Origin: Poteriospumella lacustris
Lineage: Eukaryota > Sar > Chrysophyceae > Chromulinales > Dinobryaceae
Assembly (NCBI GenBank): GCA_008000375.1
Contig: SMOI01000004.1
Span: forward strand, 26,312 to 90,311
Length of the DNA stretch: 64,000 nucleotides
Direction: 5' to 3'
Part shown: positions 21,875-33,243 of the stretch, one piece after another
How positions within the stretch are numbered: position 1 is the first letter of the stretch
Layout: every line of letters begins with the position of its first letter
Notes under the pieces: generated by a model
Told to the model about the DNA's origin: nothing
The model's database searches: none
What the model saw: the letters and a program-made list of their open reading frames with translations, nothing else
Translations under genes and position numbers: made by a program

Positions 21875-22539
21875 AGGCCGCCACTACCACCGCCGCTCGC
21901 GCAGCGAGCGACAGGTGCAGCGACGACCAATTTGGCGGCGGCGTGGCGATCGCACCGATTCCTCTGCGCTGGCGCTGGTCGTCGCCACCCGCCGCTCCGT
22001 CAACATACCGCAGCGCTCCGACAAGTGACACTGCCGCTATCGGTGTCACCGCTGCGGCAGCTGCTGGCCGCTGTGCGAGGGAGCACTGGCACTCCCTCGT
22101 ATCCTCTATTTAGCTTCACCAAAACCCCAAGTGCGAGATTGCCCAAACTGCGATAAATCGGCTGCTCGCTCCCGTCAAACTCCTCTTTCCAAACTCCACC
22201 TAACTCGTCTTTTCCAAACGTTCACTACTTGTTGGCAGGAGAGTGAACTTGCCTTTTCCAATCTTCTCCTTTCGAGACTTTCTAGTCGTGCGTTTCTGGT
22301 TTGGCCCAACATCGCACTTGGATGTTTGGGAAGCTAAACAGTGGAAACTTGAGAGTGACTGGCAGCATTGGCCGCAGCTGTCTATTGGTAGCTGTCTGGG
22401 GTGTGTAATAGACATACAGAGAATTGATTCACAAGTAATTTACAAGAGTGACACATATTTCGTTTGTACATCATGTTCACTGCGTACAGTGTATGTAAAT
22501 GGAAGGGTTATAGTTTTATTTATTCTACAAGTTTGGTGG
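21875..22539. other. intergenic, no gene recognised
   Basis: Starts with GC-rich sequence (to about 22080) and becomes A/T-richer. Open frames on both strands are short and without recognisable motifs. Confidence 0.45.
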
Positions 22540-22890
22540 TCAACGGAAGATCGCCGAGGCAATATCCGATATCCACTCTTTTGTGGACCATTGTCGTACT
22601 AACCGATTGACTTGAAAGTTCAGGTCGCGAAGTTCAAATATCACAATATCCAATTTCTTGTTCATTGCTTCCATGTCTTGCAGCAACTCTTTTTGAAATT
22701 CTTTCCTGTCTTTCTGAAATTCTTCCATGTCTTGCAGCAACTTTTTTTGAAATTCTTTCCTGTCTTTCCTAAATTCTTCCATGTCTTGTCGCCACTTTTT
22801 TTGAAATTCTTCCCTGTCTTTCTGAATTTCTTCCCTGTTTTGTCTCAACTCTTTCAGAAAGTCTTCCATGTCTTGTCGCAACTCGCTCAT
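22540..22890 (-). CDS. small coiled-coil protein with 18-residue repeats
   Basis: Single exon of 116 residues beginning at the ATG at 22890 (MSELRQDMEDF). About four tandem units of 18 residues (54 bp) of the type LLQDMEEFQKDRKEFQKK fill residues 3-80: charged, heptad-compatible and almost surely a coiled coil. A non-repetitive tail (DIVIFELRDLNFQVNRL...) follows. The DNA repeats are still similar enough to suggest recent expansion. No family recognised; it could be a young gene or a remnant of a larger coiled-coil protein. No intron is needed for the frame. Confidence 0.5.
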   Translation of the reverse strand: MSELRQDMEDFLKELRQNREEIQKDREEFQKKWRQDMEEFRKDRKEFQKKLLQDMEEFQKDRKEFQKELLQDMEAMNKKLDIVIFELRDLNFQVNRLVRQWSTKEWISDIASAIFR

Positions 22891-23691
22891 AGGTGGTCGA
22901 GACCCTACGGGCAAAAATGGTTGTCAATCATCACAAGTCATGATAAATTACTTCGTTACCTCTTGGCCAGGCTCTCGGCCACATGGGAAGGCTAGTCCCT
23001 AATCTCAAAGATAAAAATAACGCCACAAATATGAAGAAAATCATCATTGAAGTGGGTTTCTTTCAAATTCAATGTATAAGAACAGATGATAGATGGTAGA
23101 TTGCGCTTTTTGTGACGTTCAGCAGAGGGATCGAAGGAGAACCGCCCCAGACACCCACATGGCTCCAGACTCGCAGAGTCCCCCCCCCCCCCCACCCGCC
23201 ATCAGTGAGTCATGGGTTAGTCGATGATGTCATCTTTATTATCTCCTTGGTTCTGGGTTTCGTTGTCGGCGTTGAGGCGACATGAGTACATGATCCTAAA
23301 GAGTACAGCAACAGCGAGGGAGAGCGAGACAGGGATGGGATTGTAGTTGTTTACACAGAAGGACGAGTGCCCATCATCCTGCGAACGGCGGCTTCCCTTT
23401 GCCGCGCGCACCACCGGCAAAAGCTGTCCGAGCTGCAGGCCCTGACCGACGGCGCAGCGACCGATGGCCGGGTCTGCATGGCGTGTGGTGCTGTCGCGGT
23501 GGCTGGGACTAACAAAGTTACACGTCTACCTTTGCCTTGTTTATGGCCGACGAAGTAGGTCGTGTCACCACTTAATCGTAGGTCGTGGAAGTGCACAACC
23601 CACCGAATACAGTGGCGAAGCCCCATTCAATAGGAATCCAAAAGTGGCCAGCGTTTTAAGTGTAAATCATCGAAACACTGCCTCTCAGGCC
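22891..23691. other. intergenic; 14-C homopolymer
   Basis: About 800 bp between the coiled-coil gene and the stop codon of the glycosyltransferase. It contains an uninterrupted run of 14 C at 23180-23193. No gene recognised. Confidence 0.5.
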
Positions 23692-25979
23692 TTAGAGGAC
23701 GTAAGGATCACACATTCGACAGTGAATGCCTTCCTCCTTGTTATCCAGTGCTACTCGCCATGCCTGATAGATCGACTGCTGACATTGACGGCTGTGACTT
23801 TGTTGCATCGGGCCCAACACATGGCGTAACCCATCCTTGTCCTTGTCCTTGTCGTCCTTCGCCTCCATATTCAAGTCGCTGCACGGCACACCGAACACCA
23901 AGTCTCCCTTCACCGGCACTCCCGGTGCAGGCTGCGGCGCCGGGCCTGCGTTTCCTTTCGCAGCGTCGGCAGCAATCGACCGGAAGCTGCTGCCGTCGAC
24001 GAAGTCAACGAGGTCTGTCGTGAAGCATGTGATACGCTGTTCGAGACCATTGGAACCGGCAGGAGTTCCTTGACGGACAGCGGGAAAAGGCATTTCAGCA
24101 GTCGAGGCAGCAAACGAGGACAGCATCGAGGAAACTGCTTTCGACACCGACTGAGATACAGACGAAGAATCGGTCGCGACCAAATCATTCCTGGTCGGTT
24201 CCACTGCCGGTCGTTTTCTACCCAGCTGTGACTGCGGTCGAGATAGCGGCTTCACTTTGGACTTGGGAACCGTCCGCAGCCGTCTGGAGATGGTCGTATT
24301 TGCACTCCCACTGCCAGGCATTTCCGACCCTCCCACACGTTCCGCATACCCATACAGGCCCAACTTGTACTGCATGGCTCTCGCCCGATCCAGAACCCGC
24401 ATCACGCGCGTCACCAATGAGTCGTCGATGGGACGCTGTCCACCGGGAACGAAGTACTTCTTGATGTTGACCTGCGAGTGGATGCCCAAGTGGCTGTCGC
24501 TCACGAGTGGGAACAGGATCGAGTCATACGCATACAACGTCTTCAGCTCCAGCGTGATGGTGCCCGGCGCCATGAACACGCCGTGAGTGAGGGCGGCGCC
24601 ATGCATGCCCAGTATCTGCAACAACACTCACAGGTCAGACCTCAATCCACAGTCCACACTGGGCGCGAGACTTACAATGTCGGCATTCAGCGCATAGTAG
24701 AGCTGTTGCTCGAGCGAGGTGTTGGCGAAGTTGCAGCAAATGAACACTTCAGCGCCGCGGTTGCGCAAGGCCTGGACGAGCATGTGTTCATTTTGGATGG
24801 TTCGGCCTTTGCCAGAGCTTCCTCGTGTGTATACGATGGCTTTGAGAGGGCGGCCATGGGCATTGGCATAGAATTGCGGCGCTGGAGCCGCGATTGACTG
24901 GTTTCCAGACGGGAGGCTGGACTGCAGCTTTGCTACCACAGCCAAGTTGCTCTCTTCGTTCCAGCGATGCCACAGCGACTGTGGATGCGCGACCTCATAG
25001 TTTGCTACTAACTGCAGCGCAAACTCTCGCGCAAAACGAGCAACCATACGTCGCAGCTTCTGCATCATCGCTGTGTAAAACATGTGAGGGCCATGGCCCC
25101 ACACGAGTCGACGAAAGCACATTCCAGACGCTTTCGCAATAGGAAGAGCACCGTCAGACATGACATCTTCCATGAGCCGTAAATGGAGAGCGACATTAAT
25201 ATCATCTGGGCCTAGTCCAGCCTGGTTGTTGCGTGGTGCAGGGCTACTGGTACTTCGTTTAGAAGAAACCAAACGTAGTGGGTCCCGGCCATCCTGCTGT
25301 TGAAAGTTTGTCAATATCATGCGAGGACGGTACAGCATATCTCCAGCTAAGTAGTAATCCAGCAGGATCTGACCCATGAGAGGTAGAATATTGTCCCCCA
25401 CTGCAAGAAAGACAACGTTTTCAACAAACGAGAACACCAACAATGCCACCAGAACGACGACTTACATGCGTGGTACACATTGTGCACGGTCGACCGACCC
25501 GGGAAATGCAACGTCCCGTTGAAGTACCGAGTGCAATGCTTGTCTATATCCATCGGACCCTCGCGATATTCCACTTGCAACTGATGATTCACTTTCTCGC
25601 GGTTCCGGACGGACTGAACCGGCGGCAGCTTGAACGGCCTCGTGTCCTTCTCCTTCAGCGACGGAACAAACACCACCAACTTGCGATCCTCTATCAGCAC
25701 ATTGTACAGGTGCTTCACGTCGTTCGGAGTGCAACAACCGATTCTGCCGACGTCTGTAGTGCCGTCCAAGTGGTGGCATTGGTCGTGGATCTGGGAGAAG
25801 CCCAGTGGAATGCCGGGATGTGGTTTGGGCGATGGGGACTCCTCGAATGCAGCGAAAGTAGCATGCAGAGCTCGTTGGATCAAGATAGCGTTGGTGGAGA
25901 CTTTTCGGGCTTCCGCGACATTGGTAGTGGTCTGCCAAGTGACGAGCAGGAGAGCGGCGAAGGACCACCACAGCAGCAT
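23692..25979 (-). CDS. GT61-type (DUF563) secretory-pathway glycosyltransferase
   Basis: Probable Golgi/ER glycosyltransferase of the GT61 superfamily (EOGT, POMGNT2, plant xylosyl/arabinosyltransferases). Exons (minus) 25979-25466, 25400-24676 and 24615-23692 give 720 residues. I start at the ATG at 25979, giving a signal-anchor (LLWWSFAALLLVTW, residues 2-15). Family-like features: NVYHALGDN spanning intron 1 (about 168-176), GRTIQNEHMLVQAL (about 370), EQQLYYALNADIIL across intron 2 and LGMHGAALTHGVFMAPG (about 414), the HGA motif typical of GT61, then TLELKTL. The C-terminal 200 residues are low-complexity and charged. The acceptor and sugar are unknown. A related partial gene starts at 62991, and a fragment of this gene sits at 21743-21874. 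Confidence 0.72.
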
Positions 25980-26438
25980 GGCGGGTATACTTTGTGAACA
26001 AGCACGGTCAAGGCTCAACAATCCAATCCAACCGTATTCCGCGTAAAGCACTCTTCCCTAAACACGTTTGATAGTGTGAATTCACGACGAACGTGGCATA
26101 TCCAGGAGCTTGAAGGCTTGAACGGCAAAGTTGACCATCTTAGCGCTATAGATAGGGATGCTTGTCGGAGTGCCTGTAAAGTAGGCGTCGCTTTCGAGCA
26201 TCGATTTCCACGCGCCGCTCACTTTCTTCGACAATTTGAGTTGGCGAGACTAATAAAGCTTGTTATGTGAAATCTACAAGACTATTCAACTGGTAACACC
26301 TTCAAGCGGTTGGTATCTTCAGGGAGAAGAGTAAAAACAGGATATTTGCCTTTGTGCGAAGGAAGAACTGGATAGTTTCTTGAAATTCGTTGACTGCTCT
26401 TTGTGGACTACTTCGCAATAAAATCAAACGCAAGAAAG
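25980..26438. promoter_or_regulatory. divergent promoter region, GT61 / MFS transporter
   Basis: 459 bp between divergent start codons. No defined element or gene recognised. Confidence 0.4.
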
Positions 26439-28223
26439 ATGACAAAACATTGGTCTCTCACATTCAAGGTTTTCAATATTTTTGTGGCTTGTCTACAGAA
26501 CATGACGCTGGGTGGAGTTCTTTTTGGTACGAGTGCCGATCATCATTAACGTTTGCGTGTTGGCGTCGAGGTCATCATGATGTTTGTTGCAGGTTGGGCA
26601 TCAATTAGCGGCTCCTTACTCATTGGCGACCCCGAACTTGGAGGACCAGGGCTGACTACCAATAGCGTTCGGGTAAGAGTAGTATTCGTTTGTTGTAGAA
26701 ACTATTGTGGCTGACAGTTTTGTTCTGCAGATGATGTTCGTGGTGGCGACATTTTTCAACTTCTTAGGGCCTTTGCTGCTCGGAATAGTTCTAGATCACT
26801 ACGGCCCACGAGTTTGTTCGGTAATCTCCATTGCTTTGATTGCCGCTGGAAGCTTTCTGTTTTCAATTTCTAGTCGCGACGACTTGCCCTTGTTTGTCCC
26901 TGGGTTGTGCTTGATCGCTTTCGGTGGACCAGGGGCACAAAGCGCGATTATTCATTTGTCCAACTTATTTCCAACTTGGAAAGCAACAGCTACAGCCGTT
27001 ATCACTGGTTCTTTCCAGCTGTCCTTCACGATATTTTTAGTATTTCATTTGCTCTGGCGGGATTATCATTACTCGTACGCAGATTTATTTCGGGGATACA
27101 GCATTTTGTGCGTACTGAATATTTTCATTTCGTTGTTTATGTGGCCCGATACACCCTATACCTTTGAAGAGGAGTTCAAAGAGTTGGAAGAAGAGGTTCA
27201 TCACGAAATTGAACAACCGGTGAGTATATGAGGTTCCTTGCTCTCTGTCCCTCTTTGTGAACTAATGTGGGTCCTTCTCTCAGCACTTGGGCCCAATTCG
27301 TCTGCCTTCGGTTTTCATGCACTACCAAGCGTATCAGCAAGTGAGTGCTGAAAGCGCCCCGTCGTCACGCATTATGCTCCCCAAGCCACCTTCTTCGCTC
27401 AAGGAAGCATCGTTGCAGGAACAGGTAAGCTCACTCGTATCGTTTATCAGACTGTGTGGTTCTATATGTTTTTAATTGATTCCTCGTGGAAAAATAGATT
27501 TTCTCATCGGAGTTCATGTACTTGTCGTTTTTCTTCCTCATCAATGCTTTCTGGGTCAACTTCTACATTGGAACCTTCGACTTGCAAATCGCCGACCTTC
27601 AACAGTTGGAGCCGTCTGAAGCCCAAATGTACGCGCAACTGTTTACTTTAATCATCACACTCGGTGTTGTGGCGATTCCCTTGATTGGAGCGATAATGGA
27701 CTTTGTGGGATTTCCTGTTACCTCGTCAGTGACAGTTGTTGCCGGCCTGGTTTGGTCCGTTCTGCTACAAATTCCGAGTATTTGGGCTTTGGTTGCTTCC
27801 TTTGTCGCCTATGCTATCTTCCGGACGTTCTTTTATACCTTTTTCTTTGCTTATTTGGCTGACACTTTGGGCTTCAAATATTTTGGTGTTTTGGCGGGCG
27901 TGGTCTTCGTCTTGGGAGGCGTTGTTTCTTTCCTGCAGTATCCTTTGGCCGAATTAGGCAGTGGATCATGTACTTCTGTGAACATCATTGCTCCGTGTGA
28001 TGAAAGCAATTGGCGCACCATTAATGGGGTCATGACGATTATGATATTTTCCACCGTTGTTTTCTCGTACAAGGATTGGCAACGACGTCGGGCTCAACGG
28101 CAATTTCAACAAGTCAGCATCGCGATGACATCAAAGCCAAAATATATGGGGTACATTGACGAAGAAGAGGATGTGGAGATGATTCAGTCCAGAATGCAAC
28201 CTTTTCGAGGAGGAAAAAGATAA
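26439..28223 (+). CDS. major facilitator, SLC43/FMP42-like
   Basis: Twelve-helix MFS transporter. Exons 26439-26526, 26593-26672, 26731-27219, 27284-27424 and 27498-28223 stay in frame and give 507 residues. Splicing of exons 1 and 2 restores the first helix (NMTLGGVLFGWASISGSLL), good evidence for the start at 26439. GIVLDHYGPR after helix 2 is the MFS loop signature. The helix 4-5 segment HLSNLFPTWKATATAVITGS strongly resembles the SLC43 (large neutral amino acid / nucleobase) and fungal FMP42 families. A charged central loop (about 205-275) and a short cytosolic tail follow. An AATAAA lies about 35 bp after the stop. The substrate is not predictable. Confidence 0.72.
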
Positions 28224-28436
28224 TCAGCATCGATTGAGAGACATGCAGCCTGTAAAAAATAAATCGTTTAAATAGTGATACGTGTATCGGTATTTCGTTA
28301 AAGTAGGAGTTGGTTTTAAGAGAGACACTGGCTTTCGGCTGTGTCGCGGCGTCAAGTCGGTCGTCGGAGAGCAGCCCGGCTCGTCATACTCATCAATCGA
28401 TATTGATTGACTTCGTCGTCGCTGAGTTGCTCGACG

Positions 28437-29214
28437 TTGAGTGATTGACTGCTCTGTCTGTGAGGACACCCTTCACTTCTCTTATCTCTTTCCACTTCCA
28501 ACCTTCCATCATGTTCGCAAGACAGTTAGCTCGTGCAGTGAAGGCTCCTCAGGTCGCCGCCTGGAGTCGAAAATCAGTTTCTCAGTTTTCGACTGTGCAA
28601 GAGAATACGATCCGTTTGATCTTTGTGGACCGCGAGGTAACGTATTTCGCAGCGTTTTGCATCATCTGCGGCGGGGTCCATGTGTAACGTTGATGTTCTG
28701 TTAAATGTCCAGGGTAATCGTGTGACCGTGCCTGCTCGTGTGGGAAAGACGTTGTTGGAAGCTGCCCTTCTGCACAAGGTTGATATTGAGGGTCCTTGCG
28801 AAGGTGGCGGAGCCCCGACGGATATTCAGCGCACGGAAAAGTGGAACGAATCAGTTTTTGGCGAGGGCCCCACGTGCTTCTTCTGCCACGTACAAATCCC
28901 ATCAGCATTCCATCATTTGTTGCCTCGTGAAACAGCAATTGAGAGGGAGGGATTGAAGGATGTCTGGGAAGAAGAATACACATCTTCTTCCAGATTAGCC
29001 TGCCAGATCGTACTGGAGAAGAAGCACGATGGCATGGTGGTATTTGTTCCTGATGCGCCCCCGGTGGATGTTATATAAACATCCACCGAGGCCTTCAGTG
29101 GTAGAGAGTAGTGGGTGGACCGTGATTGTTGAAAGGCTGAACTGACGGATCAACAGCTTGGCTTTTCAGCATCCGGCTGGCCTGTTTTTGGTTTGGGGTG
29201 GTTAGTTGGTTCTG
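28437..29214 (+). repeat. inverted repeat B, left arm (ferredoxin palindrome)
   Basis: 778-bp arm mirrored at 29540-30325. The coordinate sum is 58762 outside the intron and 58754 inside it, because the right copy has 8 extra bases in the intron. Otherwise no difference is seen. The arm includes 74 bp upstream of the start codon and 136 bp after the stop. Confidence 0.96.
28511..29078 (+). CDS. mitochondrial [2Fe-2S] ferredoxin, C1-FDX-like, copy 1
   Basis: Adrenodoxin-type ferredoxin with a basic, Arg/Ser-rich presequence (residues 1-35) typical of mitochondrial import. Exons 28511-28636 and 28713-29078, 163 residues; the ATG at 28511 is the first in frame. Core motifs: GKTLLEAALLHKVDIEGPCEGG, then CFFCHVQIP and SRLACQIVLEKKHDGMVVFVP. 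The last part, with its PDAPPVDV ending, resembles the ferredoxin (C1-FDX) that bridges the arms of complex I in plants and protists more than electron-carrier FDX1/2. Four Cys are present, but about 23 residues separate the first from the CxxC instead of the usual five, so Fe-S binding is not certain. Donor is GTAACG. Confidence 0.78.
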
Positions 29215-29539
29215 TTCGTGTAAAAATAGAATTCAAGTAATTATCAACGTTGTGGTTTCGATTGTTTTGCTTGTTTTTCGTTTGAGTTAACTGAGGTGCG
29301 TTGAGAAGCAGCTTGTCAAACGTCGTTGGTGGTATCAGGAGGCGGGGGTCATTCGCCGGGAGATCAAAGAACGGGTTTCTTGGACATATCGGATGTGTTC
29401 ACGCATCTATGTGGGCATCATCTCAGCTGATACCACCGATATCCTGCATATCTATCATCTCAAATTAACTCGAACAGCATCAAAATGAAACAAACAGTCG
29501 ACAATTCGAAAGAAACATGATAATTATGATATACAATTT
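29215..29539. other. spacer of inverted repeat B
   Basis: 325-bp centre without a gene. An 11-bp inverted match lies at 29328-29338 and 29427-29437 (GGTGGTATCAG / CTGATACCACC), close to the symmetry axis. Between it and the arms both halves share pieces such as TAATTATCA, TTTCGA and GAGTTAA in mirror orientation, suggesting diverged 3' flanks. Confidence 0.6.
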
Positions 29540-30325
29540 CAGAACCAACTAACCACCCCAAACCAAAAACAGGCCAGCCGGATGCTGAAAAGCCAAGCTG
29601 TTGATCCGTCAGTTCAGCCTTTCAACAATCACGGTCCACCCACTACTCTCTACCACTGAAGGCCTCGGTGGATGTTTATATAACATCCACCGGGGGCGCA
29701 TCAGGAACAAATACCACCATGCCATCGTGCTTCTTCTCCAGTACGATCTGGCAGGCTAATCTGGAAGAAGATGTGTATTCTTCTTCCCAGACATCCTTCA
29801 ATCCCTCCCTCTCAATTGCTGTTTCACGAGGCAACAAATGATGGAATGCTGATGGGATTTGTACGTGGCAGAAGAAGCACGTGGGGCCCTCGCCAAAAAC
29901 TGATTCGTTCCACTTTTCCGTGCGCTGAATATCCGTCGGGGCTCCGCCACCTTCGCAAGGACCCTCAATATCAACCTTGTGCAGAAGGGCAGCTTCCAAC
30001 AACGTCTTTCCCACACGAGCAGGCACGGTCACACGATTACCCTGGACATTTAACAGCAACACAGAACATCAACGTTACACATGGACCCCGCCGCAGATGA
30101 TGCAAAACGCTGCGAAATACGTTACCTCGCGGTCCACAAAGATCAAACGGATCGTATTCTCTTGCACAGTCGAAAACTGAGAAACTGATTTTCGACTCCA
30201 GGCGGCGACCTGAGGAGCCTTCACTGCACGAGCTAACTGTCTTGCGAACATGATGGAAGGTTGGAAGTGGAAAGAGATAAGAGAAGTGAAGGGTGTCCTC
30301 ACAGACAGAGCAGTCAATCACTCAA
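29540..30325 (-). repeat. inverted repeat B, right arm
   Basis: 786-bp mirror of 28437-29214, including the 8-bp insertion in the intron (near 30052-30060, creating TGTGTTGCTGTT where the left copy has TGTT). Similarity ends at 30325, inside the promoter region. Confidence 0.96.
29676..30251 (-). CDS. mitochondrial [2Fe-2S] ferredoxin, C1-FDX-like, copy 2
   Basis: Mirror copy: exons (minus) 30251-30126 and 30041-29676, encoding the same 163 residues as copy 1. The intron is 84 nt rather than 76, the only difference I find within the arms. Both copies keep their splice sites and reading frame, so both look expressible. They converge with 597 bp between stop codons. Upstream DNA differs beyond 74 bp from the start, so the copies may be regulated differently. 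Confidence 0.78.
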
Positions 30326-30666
30326 GTTCGGGGCCTCACAAAGAAAACCAATAACTAGCCAAGTAGCCAAGTCCAATAGCCAAAAGCAACGACGATAAAA
30401 ACGAGCACGACGATTGCGATGTCTGCTGCAGGGCGTTCTGTGACACAGTGTCCTCGACACAATCACAGTTATGTTTGGTGTTGATATGTGTATAGTTGCT
30501 AAGTTAGGGCTGTTGTTTTGATACCGCTTCTTCTCCTGCGAGAACGAGAAAGTTGAGCTTTGGAAGCCACCTCGACATCGACGTTCATCAGAACAATTCA
30601 AATTGAATGGAAGATGTTTGAATAAGCCTGGATAAGGTTTCCTCTCCCACCCCCTTGACACCAGAG
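30326..30666. promoter_or_regulatory. divergent promoter region, ferredoxin copy 2 / glutaredoxin
   Basis: 341 bp (415 between start codons) without a gene. No defined element recognised. Confidence 0.4.
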
Positions 30667-31202
30667 ATGAATATTTTTGCACTGATTCTGCTTTCCGTGA
30701 CGCTGGTTTCGACGATGTCGTTCACTACGAAAGGAGCTAGACTGCTGAGCAGGAAAGATATTTTGTGTCGTGGGCCAGGAATGTCGTGCTTCATGTCCGC
30801 ACAAAACTTCCCACCTTTGGATGCTTCCACAAAAGAAATGATCGAGAGATTAGTGAATTCCTCGAAAGTGGTTCTGTTTATGAAAGGAACCAAAGCCTTT
30901 CCTCAATGGTGAGTGATCGTGAGTATTTCTGATGAAACGTACTGCCACATGAATTGATGAATGAATGAATGACTAGTGGGTTTTCTAATGCGGCTTGTCG
31001 AATTCTCCAATCAATAAACTGTGACTTCGCCGCCATCAATGTTTTGGACGACGACCGAATTCGACAAGGAATAAAGTCGTACTCCATGTGGCCAACGATT
31101 CCACAGCTTTATATCGATGGGGAGTTTATTGGTGGATCGGATATTATGAGGGATCTTCATGCTTCTGGGGATTTATACCATAAACTGTTCTCTGCTAAAT
31201 AA
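30667..31202 (+). CDS. monothiol CGFS glutaredoxin
   Basis: Class II glutaredoxin (GLRX5/GrxS14 type) that carries and transfers [2Fe-2S] clusters. Exons 30667-30908 and 30977-31202, 155 residues. The CGFS active site is assembled across the intron (FPQ-CGFSNAACRIL), preceded by VVLFMKGTKAFPQ and followed by WPTIPQLYIDGEFIGGSDI, all diagnostic. Residues 1-17 are a hydrophobic signal-peptide-like segment (FALILLSVTLVSTMS) followed by FTTKGARLLSRK, a basic, transit-like stretch. This suggests import through the ER or a bipartite organelle signal rather than a plain mitochondrial one. An internal start in exon 1 would give a cytosolic form. Confidence 0.92.
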
Positions 31203-31393
31203 TGAGACATCGTGCCGTGTACGTCGATCCCTAAATGAACTGACGATCGATTTGCTGTGGATTCTCAATTAATTGTACAGCATCTCAGACAAACTAAACG
31301 ATATGAACAATTCTGAGGGTGGTATTATAATCGCGAGCGTGAAATAAAAAGGCAGACACTGGTGTCAAGAATGATACTTGGGATCCAAATATC

Positions 31394-32716
31394 TCAAATG
31401 ATGTGCATGAAGACACGGTAGATAATAGAAAACTTGGCCAGTCGCTTGTGTTTTCGTAATTCTTGTTCCATCGGTCTGCCCGATAAAAACCGCAAGAATA
31501 AAGAAAGTGACCAGACACATGTTACGCATTCCCACAACTCCTGAATTGCTCGATTTCTTTGTTGCTCTGTTTTGACCTTCAGATCTTGCTGCAAAAAGAC
31601 AGATCCAACGAGGCGCGTCATCACTATGTAATAAGGGCGAAGGATCATGGAACTGAAAATTTGGGTTGGCGACAGCTCTCTGGCAGCCTGCAGTAACGAA
31701 AAAGCACTAAGCAAGAGAATTCGAGCGAAGAGTTCCACGTATATGAGCAACAGAGCCAACGGCTTCCAGACGAACAAAAGCAATAGAAGAAGTATCGAAT
31801 CGAGGAAGAAGGAAATGAATCGATTCATTTCATATCCCAAGAAACGTTGAACGCTACATGCAACAACAAAAATGGTTTTAGTACAAGATGCGCAGTGAGA
31901 ACAGAAGAACAGAAGAACTCACCTCACACGGCGTTTCACATTATATGGATGATCAACCGCGTTTCTCTGAACCAAGGCCCGGACTTCATCATTAAGAGGC
32001 AAACCTCTTGACTCGAGATAGGTAACACAGTCCTTTATTCCCAAATTATATAACCAATCAATATTGCGCTTGGAATACGGTGGAGCAAACGTCCACCACA
32101 AGGGAACGTAGCGAGACGGCTTGATGTCGCACTCATCGAAATAGAATGGCGAAACCGTGACTGTTTCTTCATTTTCAATTGGTTGAAAATCAGACAGGCC
32201 CCCGTCAATATACCACGAGTCGCCAATTTTCTTCAGAGGGGCAAAAGGAAATGCCGCACTGGATGCAAGCAGATAATCAACCAATTCATCCTTGGACGCA
32301 AACTTTTTTGCAGTAACTCGTTCAAAGTATGGAAGTCTGGTGACCGCAACATTCAGTTGACCTTCAGGGATCTCAGTGTACCTTTCGAGAAGTTGCATTT
32401 CTAAGCACCTGGTAACGTAGTGCGATAGTTTGAACAAACCTAGAAGGTCGCCATACGCCTGAGGAACACAATAATCTTTGCAAAACTGAATGGCATCGTC
32501 GTATTCACCATCAACAACTAAGCCTATCGCCGTCAGAGCTCCTGCGGAGCAGCCATAGTATCGCACTCCTTTCGAATATTTTGCAACTTGGAGCGCTTTT
32601 GCCACACCAAACATATAAAATTGCAACCAACCGCCACATGCAAAACTCATGGACTCCCAAGGGGCTAAACCCTCGTTCACTCGCTTTCTCTCCTTTGCAT
32701 TCAATGTATGCACCAT
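31394..32716 (-). CDS. patatin-like phospholipase / acylglycerol lipase
   Basis: Serine lipid hydrolase of the patatin (PNPLA) family with a Ser-Asp dyad. Exons (minus) 32716-31923 and 31853-31394 give 417 residues from the ATG at 32716. The frame is open further upstream but only to a non-ATG codon, so an upstream exon cannot be excluded. Oxyanion motif SFACGGW (residues 24-30), nucleophile elbow GCSAG (Ser57) and DGG (Asp171) are present in order. After the lipase domain a very hydrophobic stretch (FISFFLDSILLLLLLFVWKPLALLLIY, about 275-300) should insert into ER or lipid-droplet membrane. It is most like the PNPLA2/4 branch. Confidence 0.82.
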
Positions 32717-33243
32717 GGCTATTGCAGTTGAGGGAAGGAGGACAGATGACAGCTGCGAGAGAAAAAAATAGTAGAAGCCAAGATTCCTCGACCTGCAACG
32801 AATATCAACCGGAGAAGAAGTCAAGTGGATTGAAAAGACTCTAACTTCCTCACAGCTCCTCGATTATAGTGTTTTCTTTGATGACCTCGGCTCTGTTTGC
32901 TGTTGCTGTTGGTCTTGGACGATGTCGACGTTTGATGATGCTGCTGTTCCTCGCGATGGTGGTCATCGTCTCCTCTTACACAAACACCCCAAATACTACT
33001 TTGGGTATGGATCCCAATACCCAAACCAATCTGTAGACGTTTCAACTTTCTGTCTCATCAACCTCCGGTGCAGCAGCATGGAGCAACAAAAAGTGAAAGC
33101 AAAAGTTGGTTGCGAGTGAGATGTGTTGTTGATCACATCAGAATTGTTACACAGTCAGTTTTTTTTTCGACAGTGCGAATCCTCTTCTGAAGGCACTTTA
33201 AAGAGATTTTTATCATCTGATAACAGCGAAGTCTCCATCATCA
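32717..33243. promoter_or_regulatory. divergent promoter region, patatin / GSK3-like
   Basis: 527 bp between divergent start codons. No gene recognised; a T9 run lies near 33160. Confidence 0.4.
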
